A stretch of 64,000 bases of DNA from Holophagales bacterium (GTDB taxonomy: Bacteria > Acidobacteriota > Thermoanaerobaculia > Multivoradales > Multivoraceae). Position 1 is the first letter of the stretch, and the number at the start of each line of letters is the position of its first letter. The notes beneath the pieces are model-generated. The model saw only the letters and a list, made by a program, of their open reading frames with translations. It was not told the origin of the DNA and ran no database searches. The stretch spans positions 103,684 through 167,683 of the forward strand of contig VYDI01000027.1 in assembly GCA_009843505.1 (NCBI GenBank). The letters are read 5' to 3'. Both the position numbers and the translations under genes were made by a program. Below are positions 54,852-62,950 of this stretch, piece after piece.

Positions 54852-55901
54852 TCAGGCGCGGGTGAAGGGCGCGATCCGACTCGGGTCCTTGCGCAGGAGT
54901 TTGGCCAGCCTGGCTGCCAGCCGGTCCTGCTGGCGGCGCACCGCGTCCTCGCCTCGCCTTGCCTTGGGAATCCAGCCGCCGGCGATCATGCCGTGGCCGC
55001 CGCCGCGGCCGTCGCGTCCGACCAGGCGGCGCATGATCCGGGAGGCGTCGGCTCGGGGATTCGTCGTGCGAATCGAGCAGTACAGACGGTCCTCGTGGAG
55101 ACCGCTGCACATCGACCACGTGCAACCTTCCAGGCGTAGCAGCAGGTCGGCGATCTCGGGAACGATGTCGGGTTGGGCCACCGGCCCGAGCCGGCTCAGG
55201 ATCAGGGTGTCAACGCCGTAGAGATTGTCCAGCGCTTCGCGCAGGGTCTCGAAGTAGTCGAGCGGCAGCCTGGGGTTCTGGATCCGGCCCAGGAGCCGCG
55301 GCAGGGCCTGGGCGTTGAAGTGGTCGTGGATCGCGCGGTCCGCGTCGCTGGAGCCGCGGCAGAAGTCGAGGGTCTCGCTCCGGATCGCGTAGACGATCGC
55401 CGTGGCTTCGCGCCGGGTGGCCTGCACCCCGGCGGCGAGCAGGTACTCGGCGGCGATCGTGGCGGCGGCGGCGTAGTCGGTTCTGACGTCGTGGAAGGGC
55501 GTCGCGGCCGTGCTCGGACGGGCCGGGTGGTGATCGATCACGACCTCGGGCATCCGTTCCGCCGGCAGCGGGCTGTTACCGGTCGCCGGCTGGCAGTCGA
55601 CCAACGCCACGTAGCGGTAGCTGGCGAGCTTCAGTCGGCGCGCCTGACTGAAGTCGAGATCGAGGGAGCGAACCATCTCCTGGTTCTCGGCCCGGCCGAT
55701 GATGCCGCCGTAAGCCGGCGTGGCGCGGCGCCGAAACCCGGAACGCAGGACCTTTGCCAGGGCGGCCGCGCTGGCGAGTGCATCAGGGTCCGGGTTGTTG
55801 TGGGTCAGGACGAGCCACCGCGCCCGCGGATCCGTGGTCTCGACGTACTCGCGGAACGCGGCGAAGCGGCTCTGAGCCAGTTCGCTCAGCATCCTGTTCA
55901 T
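54852..55901 (-). CDS. DHH/DHHA1 phosphoesterase (NrnA-like)
   Basis: The ATG at 55901 gives a 349-residue protein; a longer frame would cross into the lgt region. DHH-family motifs are VLTHNNPDPDALASAAALA (about residues 30-50), LVDCQPATGN and EVVIDHHPA. The C-terminal DHHA1 substrate-binding motif is RGGGHGMIAGGWI. These proteins hydrolyse nanoRNA, pAp or cyclic dinucleotide fragments; the substrate cannot be fixed. It is divergent from lgt across a 35-base gap. Confidence 0.87.
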   Translation of the reverse strand: MNRMLSELAQSRFAAFREYVETTDPRARWLVLTHNNPDPDALASAAALAKVLRSGFRRRATPAYGGIIGRAENQEMVRSLDLDFSQARRLKLASYRYVALVDCQPATGNSPLPAERMPEVVIDHHPARPSTAATPFHDVRTDYAAAATIAAEYLLAAGVQATRREATAIVYAIRSETLDFCRGSSDADRAIHDHFNAQALPRLLGRIQNPRLPLDYFETLREALDNLYGVDTLILSRLGPVAQPDIVPEIADLLLRLEGCTWSMCSGLHEDRLYCSIRTTNPRADASRIMRRLVGRDGRGGGHGMIAGGWIPKARRGEDAVRRQQDRLAARLAKLLRKDPSRIAPFTRA

Positions 55902-55924
55902 GCTAACGCCGCGAGGTTCGCCGG

Positions 55925-55930
55925 TAGGAT
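55925..55930 (+). promoter_or_regulatory. candidate -10 element, leaderless lgt transcript
   Basis: TAGGAT ends 6 bases before the lgt GTG at 55937, in the short gap to the divergent phosphoesterase gene. Confidence 0.4.
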
Positions 55931-55936
55931 CGGCCC

Positions 55937-56737
55937 GTGATCTCGGAGCTGTTTCACATCGGCCCGCTCTCCGTTTCGCCCTTCGGCGCGATGCTGGTGG
56001 CGGCGCTGTTCGCGGCCAGTCTCCAGTTGCGTTGGGGTCTCCGGCAGGTGGGCTCAAGCGCTTCCCGCGCCGCGGACGACGCGGCCGCTCTGCTGCTGGC
56101 GGGCGCGGTTGGCGGCATCGTCGGCGGCAAGGCGTACTACGCGCTGCTCTATGGGGACTGGCACCTGCTCTACAGCCGTGCCGGTCTGGTCTGGTACGGC
56201 GGGTTCCTGGTCGGTGCTGCCGCGGTGCTGCTGGTCATCCGGCGCCGGCGGATGCCGCTCTGGCAGTCCGCCGACGCCACCGCGCCCGCCCTGGCGCTCG
56301 GCTACGGCGTCGGCCGCATCGGTTGCCTGCTGGTCGGCGACGACTACGGCGTGCCCACTGACCTGCCCTGGGGCATGACCTTCCCGGAGGGCCCGATCCC
56401 CACGGTGGCGAGTGCGCTGGAGCGGGAGTTCGGGGTCGAACTGTCGCCGGACGTTGCCGCCGACGCCCTGGTCGCGGTGCATCCCACCCAGATCTACGAG
56501 ACCGTTGCCGCGCTGCTGATCTTCTGGTTCGGCAGGTCGTTGCTAGCGCGCGGAACGGTGCCGGGCGGCGTGGCGCTTCCAGTGATGGGCCTGCTGTCGC
56601 TGGAGCGGTTCCTGGTCGAGTTCCTGCGCGCCAAGGACGATCGGTTCTTCGGCGTTCTGACGCTGGCTCAGTTGATCGCGGCCGTCATCCTGCTCCTGGT
56701 CGTTTCGCTATGGCTACACCGCCGCCGCGCGTCCTGA
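55937..56737 (+). CDS. lgt: prolipoprotein diacylglyceryl transferase
   Basis: This is a 266-residue polytopic membrane protein with a GTG start. The Lgt signature region is ALALGYGVGRIGCLLVGDDYG, a variant of the usual GRIGNFxNGE. Other blocks are GGIVGGKAYYALLYGDW, LVWYGGFLVGA, PWGMTFPEG and VHPTQIYETVAALLIFW, with LERFLVEFLR near the end. It attaches diacylglycerol to the lipobox cysteine, the first step for the lipoproteins later moved by the Lol system. Its last 28 bases overlap thiD. Confidence 0.94.
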   Translation: MISELFHIGPLSVSPFGAMLVAALFAASLQLRWGLRQVGSSASRAADDAAALLLAGAVGGIVGGKAYYALLYGDWHLLYSRAGLVWYGGFLVGAAAVLLVIRRRRMPLWQSADATAPALALGYGVGRIGCLLVGDDYGVPTDLPWGMTFPEGPIPTVASALEREFGVELSPDVAADALVAVHPTQIYETVAALLIFWFGRSLLARGTVPGGVALPVMGLLSLERFLVEFLRAKDDRFFGVLTLAQLIAAVILLLVVSLWLHRRRAS

Positions 56738-57531
56738 CGATTGCCGGTTCGGACTCCGGTGGCTGCTCGGGGGCACCCGCGGACCTGAGAACCTTCGCTG
56801 CCTACGGCGTTCACGGTCTCTGCGCCCTGACCGCGGTCACCGCCCAGTCGGCGGCCGAGGTGCGCGCGGTAGAGCCTCTGGGGCCCGACCTCGTGCGCCA
56901 GCAGTTGGAAACGGCCGAGGAGATCGGCATCGAGGCGATCAAGATCGGCATGCTCGCCGACGCGGCGACCGTGGAAGCAGTGGCAAGCTGGCTGGAGCGG
57001 CTGCCGCCGACGCCGGCGGTGCTGGACCCGGTGCTCCGATCGACCTCGGGAACGGCGCTGCTCGACGCGGAGGCGATGCCCGTGCTCGTGGAGCGGCTGC
57101 TCCCACAGCTTCTGCTCGTGACGCCGAACCTGTTCGAGGCGGAGCGCCTGAGCGGGGTGACGATCACGGGTCTGGAGGAGGCCCGCAGCGCGGCTCGCCG
57201 GATCGAGCGGATGGGACCGAGCGTCCTGGTCACGGGCGGCCACGGCGGCGGTACCGGCAGGGGCGGCGGCGAGGTGACCGATCTCCTGTTCGACGGCAAC
57301 CGCTTCGAGGCTTTCGTCCACCCGAGGATCCGGACACGCTGGCGGCGGGGCACGGGCTGCACGCTTTCGGCCGCGGTCGCCGCCGGTCTGGGCTGGCATC
57401 TGCCGCTGCAGGAAGCCGTGCGGCGGGCGGTCGCCTTCGTCGAGCGCGCGCTGCGGGGTTCCTACCCGTTGGGACGGAGCGGCGGCCAGGGCACGCTCGA
57501 TCCAATGGCGGGCCGCCGCGGCCGCCGCTGA
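56710..57531 (+). CDS. thiD: hydroxymethylpyrimidine/phosphomethylpyrimidine kinase family protein
   Basis: This is a 273-residue ribokinase-fold protein, ATG inside the 3' end of lgt. Motifs are VLTIAGSDSGGCSGAPADLRTF near the N-terminus (in segments), ALTAVTAQSAAEV, IKIGMLADAATV, LVTPNLFEAERLSG and the nucleotide/anion-hole RGTGCTLSAAVAAGL. The first block differs from the usual GGGAGIQAD, with Cys-Ser and Ala-Pro replacing family consensus residues near the HMP pocket. Thiamine-precursor phosphorylation is likely but not certain. No other thi genes are nearby. Confidence 0.87.
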   Translation: MATPPPRVLTIAGSDSGGCSGAPADLRTFAAYGVHGLCALTAVTAQSAAEVRAVEPLGPDLVRQQLETAEEIGIEAIKIGMLADAATVEAVASWLERLPPTPAVLDPVLRSTSGTALLDAEAMPVLVERLLPQLLLVTPNLFEAERLSGVTITGLEEARSAARRIERMGPSVLVTGGHGGGTGRGGGEVTDLLFDGNRFEAFVHPRIRTRWRRGTGCTLSAAVAAGLGWHLPLQEAVRRAVAFVERALRGSYPLGRSGGQGTLDPMAGRRGRR

Positions 57532-57533
57532 CG

Positions 57534-57585
57534 GCGGGCGGCCGGAATGCGGCGGCCGGCGTCGGTGTGCCGTTCCGCCGCCCGC
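57534..57585. repeat. 8-bp inverted repeat downstream of thiD
   Basis: GCGGGCGG (57534-57541) and CCGCCCGC (57578-57585) are complementary across a GC-rich 36-base interval right after the thiD stop. A structured 3' end is possible; there is no T-tract. Confidence 0.3.
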
Positions 57586-57608
57586 GGCCGGTCGTCGGAA
57601 CCCGTACG

Positions 57609-57634
57609 CGCCTGACGCGAGGACGCGTCAGGCG
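57609..57634. repeat. perfect 11-bp hairpin with AGGA loop
   Basis: CGCCTGACGCG and CGCGTCAGGCG pair perfectly around a 4-base loop. It lies between thiD and the VWFA gene, immediately upstream of TATAAT. It could end the lgt-thiD transcript or act as an operator for the downstream promoter. Confidence 0.6.
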
Positions 57635-57655
57635 GGTTCTGCCGGTTCGGTCCCC

Positions 57656-57661
57656 TATAAT
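57656..57661 (+). promoter_or_regulatory. -10 element (TATAAT) of the VWFA gene
   Basis: This perfect -10 consensus in very GC-rich sequence ends 9 bases before the ATG at 57671, giving at most a two- to three-base leader. No good -35 hexamer is visible; the 11-bp hairpin occupies that region. Confidence 0.5.
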
Positions 57662-57670
57662 CGACAGTCC

Positions 57671-59443
57671 ATGACCGGTACGCCCTCATTCCGATCACCT
57701 GCGTTCGCCCTGGCGTTGCTCGCCGGGTCGATGCTGATCGCGCCGGTTCTCCTGGACGCTCAGGAGACGCCCGCCAGGTCGCCTCGCGCTACCTTCGAGG
57801 ACGCGGTCCACGTCAAGGTGATCAACGTCCAGGTCTTCGTCCGTGACCGGGATGGCAATCCCGTGACCGGTCTGACCAGGGACGACTTCGTCCTGATGGA
57901 GGAGAAACGTCCGGTACCGATCACGAACTTCTACGAAGTCCACGAACGGGTTAAGGTCGGCGCGGTTGCCGGCCTGGTGCCGGGCGAGCCGGAGGTTCAC
58001 ATCATCGACCGTCCCGGGCTCGCCCGCCGGAACTACATCGTGCCCGAGGACGAGCGCCTGAACCTGATCGTCTACGTCGACCACCACAACATCCGCCCCC
58101 AGAACCGGAACCGCTTCTTCCGCTACGTCCGGGAGTTCCTGCGCCAGCACGTGACCCGCGACGATCGCGTCATGCTCCTGACCTTCAACCGTTCGGTGAA
58201 GGTGGAGCGCGAGTTCACGAGCGACCCCCAGTTGATCGCCAACGCTCTCTACGACCTGGAGAAGCACACCGGCGGCCGGACGATGTGGGACTCGGACCGG
58301 GCCGACCTCATCCGCGATATCGGTGAGGAAGACCGTGACTACTTCTTCGTCCAGGGACGCGTGCGGATCTACTCGCAGCAGATCTACAACGACATGCAGT
58401 TCACCCTCGACGGCCTGAAGGACTCGGTCATCTCGCTGGCGGGCCTGCCCGGCCGCAAGGCCTTCCTGTATGTTTCCGATGGTCTGCCGATGCGGGCCGG
58501 AGCGGACATGTGGGAGGCGCTCGACCAGCGCGGCCGCTCGGTCGACTCGATCGAGTACGACTCGAACTTCTACCTCGATTCGCTGCAGTACGACTCGAGC
58601 CGGCGCTTCACCGATCTCGTCGACACGGCGAATGCGAACGAGGTCTCCTTCTACACCGTCGACGCCTCGGGGCCGATGGGCATCAACTCCCGCGATGCCT
58701 CGATGCAGGGCATGGCCTTCTCGTCGAACATCGACTCCGTCGCCCGGGACAACATGCACTCGTCGGTCATGTACATGGCCGAGGAGACGGGCGGCCAGTA
58801 CATCGTCAACACGAACAACTTCCGTGACGGCCTGAACCGGATCGCCCTCGACTTCGCCAGCTACTACTCGCTCGGCTTCCAGCCCGGTCACGCGGGTACG
58901 GGCCGCAGGTACCGGATCAAGGTCGAACTGACGAAGGAAGCTCAGGAACGGCTGGGCCTCAAGCGCGACCGGTTCGTCCGGCACCGCCTGAGCTACCGTG
59001 ACAAGTCGGTCGACACGGAGATGACCGAAGGAACGCTGGCGGCGCTCAAGCTCGGCTACGAGAAGAACGACCTGGAGATCTCGCTGGTCAAGGCGGACGA
59101 GATTCGCCGCGAAGAGCGGGGGCTGTACACGGTTCACGTCGACGTCCAGGTTCCGATCGGCGAGATGACGCTGGTGCCGGTGGGGACCGAGGGCGAGCAC
59201 CTGCTGCGCGCCCGAATCTGGGTTCAGGCACTGGCTTCGAACGGCGACATCTCGCCGCCCCAGGTGGAGCCGTTCGAGCTCACGATCCCGGCGGCGGATC
59301 TGAACCGCGCCATGGAGAGCTACTACACGTACACGCTGCCGTTGATCATGAAGGAGGGCGACCAGCGCCTGACGGTGGCGGTGCGGGACGAGGTTGCGGG
59401 AGAGACTTCCTTCGTCACGCGGACACTGCGTGTCGGCGTCTGA
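57671..59443 (+). CDS. secreted VWFA-related domain protein (Acidobacteria-type)
   Basis: This is a 590-residue protein with a signal peptide (about 1-33). The first module, HVKVINVQVFVRDRDGNPV then GLTRDDFVLMEEKRPVPI, is the opening of the VWFA-related family that is abundant in Acidobacteriota. A von Willebrand A fold follows (about 130-390): LNLIVYVDHHNIRPQNRNRF in part, DDRVMLLTFNRSVKVERE, GRKAFLYVSDGLP and SFYTVDASGPMGINSRD. The MIDAS position reads VDHHN instead of DxSxS, so metal binding may be altered. The C-terminal part (about 410-590) is beta-rich and contains YYSLGFQPGHAGTGRRYRIKV in part. It is presumably a periplasmic or surface adhesion or scaffold protein. Confidence 0.88.
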   Translation: MTGTPSFRSPAFALALLAGSMLIAPVLLDAQETPARSPRATFEDAVHVKVINVQVFVRDRDGNPVTGLTRDDFVLMEEKRPVPITNFYEVHERVKVGAVAGLVPGEPEVHIIDRPGLARRNYIVPEDERLNLIVYVDHHNIRPQNRNRFFRYVREFLRQHVTRDDRVMLLTFNRSVKVEREFTSDPQLIANALYDLEKHTGGRTMWDSDRADLIRDIGEEDRDYFFVQGRVRIYSQQIYNDMQFTLDGLKDSVISLAGLPGRKAFLYVSDGLPMRAGADMWEALDQRGRSVDSIEYDSNFYLDSLQYDSSRRFTDLVDTANANEVSFYTVDASGPMGINSRDASMQGMAFSSNIDSVARDNMHSSVMYMAEETGGQYIVNTNNFRDGLNRIALDFASYYSLGFQPGHAGTGRRYRIKVELTKEAQERLGLKRDRFVRHRLSYRDKSVDTEMTEGTLAALKLGYEKNDLEISLVKADEIRREERGLYTVHVDVQVPIGEMTLVPVGTEGEHLLRARIWVQALASNGDISPPQVEPFELTIPAADLNRAMESYYTYTLPLIMKEGDQRLTVAVRDEVAGETSFVTRTLRVGV

Positions 59444-59505
59444 ACCGCGCCTGAACTCCGCCCGGCGATGAAGCCGGTCGCGGCCGTCCTGAGGCCTCAG
59501 CCCCA

Positions 59506-59979
59506 ATGACCACGAAGATCGTCGAGGCTCTCGCGACCCTGAGCGGACTTGGAGGTTCGCTGGCGCGATCGGCGGCCGCGCTGCTGGAGGCCGAGGTCGA
59601 ACAACTGCGCTTCGACCTGGCGCGGAACTGGGCTCGTTTCCTGCGTTTGGTCCTGCTCGCCGCTTTTGTCTTCGGCGCCGTGTTCTGGGCCCTCGGCGCC
59701 CTGCTGTTCGCGGCGGGTGCGGGTCTGGCCAGGGTACTGCCGGTGTGGGCGGCGGCGCTCGCGGTGGCCGGTGGCCTTCTGGTGCTGGCGTTCATCCTGA
59801 TCCGCGTCGTTCAGGCGCGGGCGCGCCGGCTCGAGTCGCCGGTGGCCACCGTCAGGCGCCGCTTCGGCAGTCACCTCGCGTTCTGGCGCGGTGTGCTGGA
59901 CGACGAGGCCGACCGCGGCGGTACGGCGTCGGAGCCGGACGAAGGCGACGAAGGCGGCCCATCCGGGGGAACGTCATGA
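59506..59979 (+). CDS. holin-like small membrane protein (YqjE/DUF1469 type)
   Basis: This is a 157-residue protein with two transmembrane helices (about 47-72 and 78-103, LVLLAAFVFGAVFWALGALLF in part and AAALAVAGGLLVLAFILIRV). They are preceded by an amphipathic helix (LLEAEVEQLRFDLARNWARF) and followed by a basic then acidic tail. This is the layout of the phage-holin-superfamily-6/YqjE proteins, which are chromosomal and not linked to lysis here. It overlaps the next small gene by ATGA. Confidence 0.7.
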   Translation: MTTKIVEALATLSGLGGSLARSAAALLEAEVEQLRFDLARNWARFLRLVLLAAFVFGAVFWALGALLFAAGAGLARVLPVWAAALAVAGGLLVLAFILIRVVQARARRLESPVATVRRRFGSHLAFWRGVLDDEADRGGTASEPDEGDEGGPSGGTS

Positions 59980-60197
59980 GCTGGCAGTCGGAGGCGCGGG
60001 CCCGCGAGGCGGCATTGGTGCGCCGTCGCGATGACGTCCGCGAGGCGATGGCGGACGTGAGAGGCGCTCTCGAGCGAGCGGGCGGTCCCCGCCTGGCGGC
60101 GTTTCCCGGCAAGGGTGGGGCCTGGGTCCTGCCGATAGCGGCCGGCGCTCTCGGCATCGCCATCGCGTGGTCGCTGCGGCGACTCCGGAACCGGTGA
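59976..60197 (+). CDS. small YqjK-like tail-anchored protein
   Basis: This is a 73-residue protein, ATG overlapping the holin-like gene. A charged helical N-terminal half (REAALVRRRDDVREAMADVR) is followed by one C-terminal transmembrane segment (WVLPIAAGALGIAIAWSL) and a basic end RRLRNR. Position and layout recall the third gene of yqjD-yqjE-yqjK clusters. Function is unknown; it is too short for firm family assignment. Its stop overlaps the GTG of the following gene. Confidence 0.6.
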   Translation: MSWQSEARAREAALVRRRDDVREAMADVRGALERAGGPRLAAFPGKGGAWVLPIAAGALGIAIAWSLRRLRNR

Positions 60198-60862
60198 GCA
60201 CCCGACGCCTGCTCCTCTTCGCCAAGGCGCCGGTCCCGGGCCGGGTGAAGACCCGGCTGGTGGCGCCGGGAGGACTCACGGCCGCCGGCGCCGCTTCGCT
60301 CCAGCGCGCGCTCGTCGCTGATCTGGGGCACCGCCTGAGCGGCGGTCCCTGGGAACTCGTCCTGATGTGGGCGTTGACACCGGATGCTCAGCCTCCCGCG
60401 GAACTGGCGCCGGCCGATGTGCCGTGGCGTCGCCAGGAGGGGCGGGATCTGGGGGAGCGTCTCTACAACGGGCTCCGTTGGGCGGCCGGCGGCACCGACC
60501 ATGTGGCCGCGGTGGGCAGCGACCATCCCGACCTCGATGCCGTGCGGGTCGAGGAGGCTTTCGACGCGCTGGACGCCGGCCGTGAGGCCGTGCTCGGACC
60601 GGCGGCGGACGGCGGCTACTACCTGATCGCGCTGCGGCGGAAAGCGCTTCACCCTCGCTTGTTCGAGGGTGTTGCCTGGAGTGCCCCGTCGGTTCTCGCG
60701 ACGACGCTCTCCCGTCTGGGTGAGCTCGGCCTGGACGTAGCCCTGCTGCCGGAAGCACGGGATCTCGACACGGTGGCCGACCTCGCCCGCTTCCGCGAAC
60801 GGCTCGAGCGTCGGGCCGAGTTGCGTTCGCTCTGTCCGCGCATCGCCGAGGTCCTTCTGTGA
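60194..60862 (+). CDS. DUF2064/TIGR04282-type nucleotidyl- or glycosyltransferase-like protein
   Basis: This is a 222-residue protein; the GTG at 60194 overlaps the previous stop and gives the family N-terminus STRRLLLFAKAPVPGRVKTRL in part. GT-A-type motifs are AVGSDHPDL (nucleotide/metal site) and GPAADGGYYLIAL. The family includes a proposed arsenosugar-biosynthesis glycosyltransferase and other sugar-nucleotide-using proteins; here no ars genes are nearby, so only the fold-level call is safe. It overlaps the nnr gene by GTGA. Confidence 0.82.
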   Translation: MSTRRLLLFAKAPVPGRVKTRLVAPGGLTAAGAASLQRALVADLGHRLSGGPWELVLMWALTPDAQPPAELAPADVPWRRQEGRDLGERLYNGLRWAAGGTDHVAAVGSDHPDLDAVRVEEAFDALDAGREAVLGPAADGGYYLIALRRKALHPRLFEGVAWSAPSVLATTLSRLGELGLDVALLPEARDLDTVADLARFRERLERRAELRSLCPRIAEVLL

Positions 60863-62409
60863 GGGTCGTCACGACCGAGGAGATGCGCGAGGTCGAGGCC
60901 GAGGCCATCGAGAGCCTCGGCGTGCCGGCGATCGTCCTGATGGAGAACGCCGCGCGCGCGACCGCGGATGCGATCGTCGAGTGCTATCCGCGCGCCCGCC
61001 GGATCGCCATAGCCTGCGGCCGGGGCAACAACGGCGGCGACGGTCTCGCGTTGCTCCGAGATCTCGCGACCCGCGGCTACGAGGCGACCGCGTTCATCGC
61101 CGGGCCGCTCGATCGGTTAAGCGTCGACGCGACAAGGCAGTTCGTGTCGTGCGAACAGCTCGGACTCTCGCCTCGGTCGGTGACGGAGCCGGCCGCGGAC
61201 GACGAAGTGAACGGGGACTACGATCTCTGGGTCGACGCCCTGCTCGGCACGGGCCTGAACCGACCCGTCGAAGGACCGGTGGCGAACTGGGTCGGCTGGC
61301 TCGGAAAGCGCCGCGGCGTTGCGCCGCTGGTCTCGGTCGACGTGCCGACGGGCGTCGACGCGTCGGCGGCGATGCCCCCGGGTCCGCATGTGGCGGCTGA
61401 CCTGACCGTGGCGTTGGGTTTCCCCAAGGTCGCGAACGTGCTGGCGCCGGCCGCGGACGCCGGCGGCCGGCTGTGGATCGGCGATCTCGGCGTGCCGTTG
61501 CCCGAACCGCCGCCGGGGCCGGACGCCCTCTACCAGTCGCGGCGGGAGGATCTCGTTGGTTGCCTGCGGACCCGCGAACGCGACGCGCACAAGGGCACCT
61601 TCGGCCACGTCGTCGTCGCGGGCGGATCGACCGGCTACAGCGGCGCCGTGGTGCTGGCCGCGCGCGCGGCGGTCAGGGGTGGCGCCGGCCTGGTGACGGT
61701 GGCAGTGCCCGAGCATCTCGTCCAGGTAGTCGACGCCGGTTCGATCGAGTCGATGACCCTGGGGCTGCCGAAGCTGGGGAAGGGATGGTCGCGTGACGCC
61801 GTCGAACCCCTGCTGCAGACGATCGTCGAGCGTGCCTCGGGCGGAGGTGCGCTGGCTCTCGGGCCTGGCCTCGGACTCTCTGACGATGCCCGCGTGCTGG
61901 CGCGACAGGTCGTTGCCCGGAGCGCGGCACCGGTTGTGCTCGACGCGGACGGCATCTCCGCCTTCGCCGGCGACGCGAAGGCTCTGCTCGCTCGCGACTC
62001 GGACCTGGTGATCACGCCTCATCCCGGAGAGCTCGCCCGGCTGCTCGGCGTGTCCGCCTCGGCGGTTGTCGAGAGTCGCTGCGAGCATGCGAGGAGGGCC
62101 GCCCGCGAGACCGGAGCGGTCGTCGTGCTCAAGGGTCGCCAGACGCTGGTCTCGGACCCGGCGCTGGGCACCTGGGTCAACCCGACGGGGAATCCGGGGA
62201 TGGCGTCGGGCGGCAGCGGCGACGTGCTGACCGGTGTGATCGCGGCGCTCCTGGCCCAGGGGCTCGATCCGCCCTCGGCGGCCCGGCTGGGGGTTTACGC
62301 TCATGGGCTGTCCGGCGATCTGGCGGCGGAGCGCTGGGGCCAGATCTCGATGGCCGCCTGCGACCTCGTGGACGAGTTGGGACCCGCGTTCCAGTCACTC
62401 GAGGAATGA
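60859..62409 (+). CDS. nnr: bifunctional NAD(P)H-hydrate epimerase/dehydratase
   Basis: This is a 516-residue protein. The YjeF_N epimerase domain (about 1-215) has MREVEAEAIESLGVPAIVLMENAA in part and ACGRGNNGGDGLALLRDL. The C-terminal ribokinase-like dehydratase domain (about 228-510) has HKGTFGHVVVAGGSTGYSGA, VITPHPGELARLLG, VVLKGRQTLV and the anion-hole NPGMASGGSGDVLTGVIAAL in part. It repairs hydrated NADH and NADPH. It begins at a GTG overlapping the DUF2064 gene. TsaE follows 55 bases later, as in many genomes (nnr-tsaE). Confidence 0.96.
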   Translation: MRVVTTEEMREVEAEAIESLGVPAIVLMENAARATADAIVECYPRARRIAIACGRGNNGGDGLALLRDLATRGYEATAFIAGPLDRLSVDATRQFVSCEQLGLSPRSVTEPAADDEVNGDYDLWVDALLGTGLNRPVEGPVANWVGWLGKRRGVAPLVSVDVPTGVDASAAMPPGPHVAADLTVALGFPKVANVLAPAADAGGRLWIGDLGVPLPEPPPGPDALYQSRREDLVGCLRTRERDAHKGTFGHVVVAGGSTGYSGAVVLAARAAVRGGAGLVTVAVPEHLVQVVDAGSIESMTLGLPKLGKGWSRDAVEPLLQTIVERASGGGALALGPGLGLSDDARVLARQVVARSAAPVVLDADGISAFAGDAKALLARDSDLVITPHPGELARLLGVSASAVVESRCEHARRAARETGAVVVLKGRQTLVSDPALGTWVNPTGNPGMASGGSGDVLTGVIAALLAQGLDPPSAARLGVYAHGLSGDLAAERWGQISMAACDLVDELGPAFQSLEE

Positions 62410-62464
62410 TGCGCTACCCGAGGCAGGATGCCATTCTTCGAGCCACGTTTCGGTTACTCGCGCC

Positions 62465-62893
62465 ATGATCGTTCGCACGAAGAGCGCCGGCGAGACGCGG
62501 CAACTCGGTCTTGAGCTGGCGGCCCGGCTCCGGCCGGACGGGACGGCACTTCTGTTCGGCGACCTCGGATCCGGCAAGACGGTCCTCACCCAGGGCATCG
62601 CGGAGGGTCTTGGTCTGGACGCGGCCCTGGTCCAGTCGCCGACGTTCACCCTGATTCACGAGTACGACCGGGACCCCCGGTCCGGCCGGGGACCCGTGCG
62701 CCTCGTTCACGTCGACCTCTACCGGCTGGAGCCGGAGGAGGTGGAGGCGATCGGCCTGGAGGAGTTTCTGGCCGGGGACGGGGTCAAGGTCGTCGAGTGG
62801 GCGGACCGTCTGCCGCGGCCGCCGGCCGCGGTCGAGGTGCGGCTGCGAATGGGCGCCGGGCCGGATGAACGGGAGGTCGAGATCAACTGTTAG
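62465..62893 (+). CDS. tsaE: tRNA threonylcarbamoyladenosine biosynthesis ATPase TsaE
   Basis: This is a 142-residue P-loop protein. The ATG at 62465 gives MIVRTKSAGETRQLG, the usual start. Motifs are LFGDLGSGKTVLTQGIAEGL (Walker A), SPTFTLIHEY, LVHVDLYRLEPEEVEAIGLEE (in part) and VKVVEWADRLP. It works with TsaB and TsaD to make t6A37 on ANN-decoding tRNAs. The gap after it contains a TAGGGT box (62891-62896) and an imperfect hairpin before the next gene. Confidence 0.95.
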   Translation: MIVRTKSAGETRQLGLELAARLRPDGTALLFGDLGSGKTVLTQGIAEGLGLDAALVQSPTFTLIHEYDRDPRSGRGPVRLVHVDLYRLEPEEVEAIGLEEFLAGDGVKVVEWADRLPRPPAAVEVRLRMGAGPDEREVEINC

Positions 62894-62950
62894 GGTGCCG
62901 CCTCTGTCCGCTGAGGCACCGCGAATTCGACGAAGGAGAACGAAGTACCG

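Noticed and set aside
59506-59979. Prophage lysis gene
   Set aside because: The protein has holin-superfamily topology but lies among housekeeping genes with no endolysin or phage genes nearby; a chromosomal YqjE-type protein fits better.
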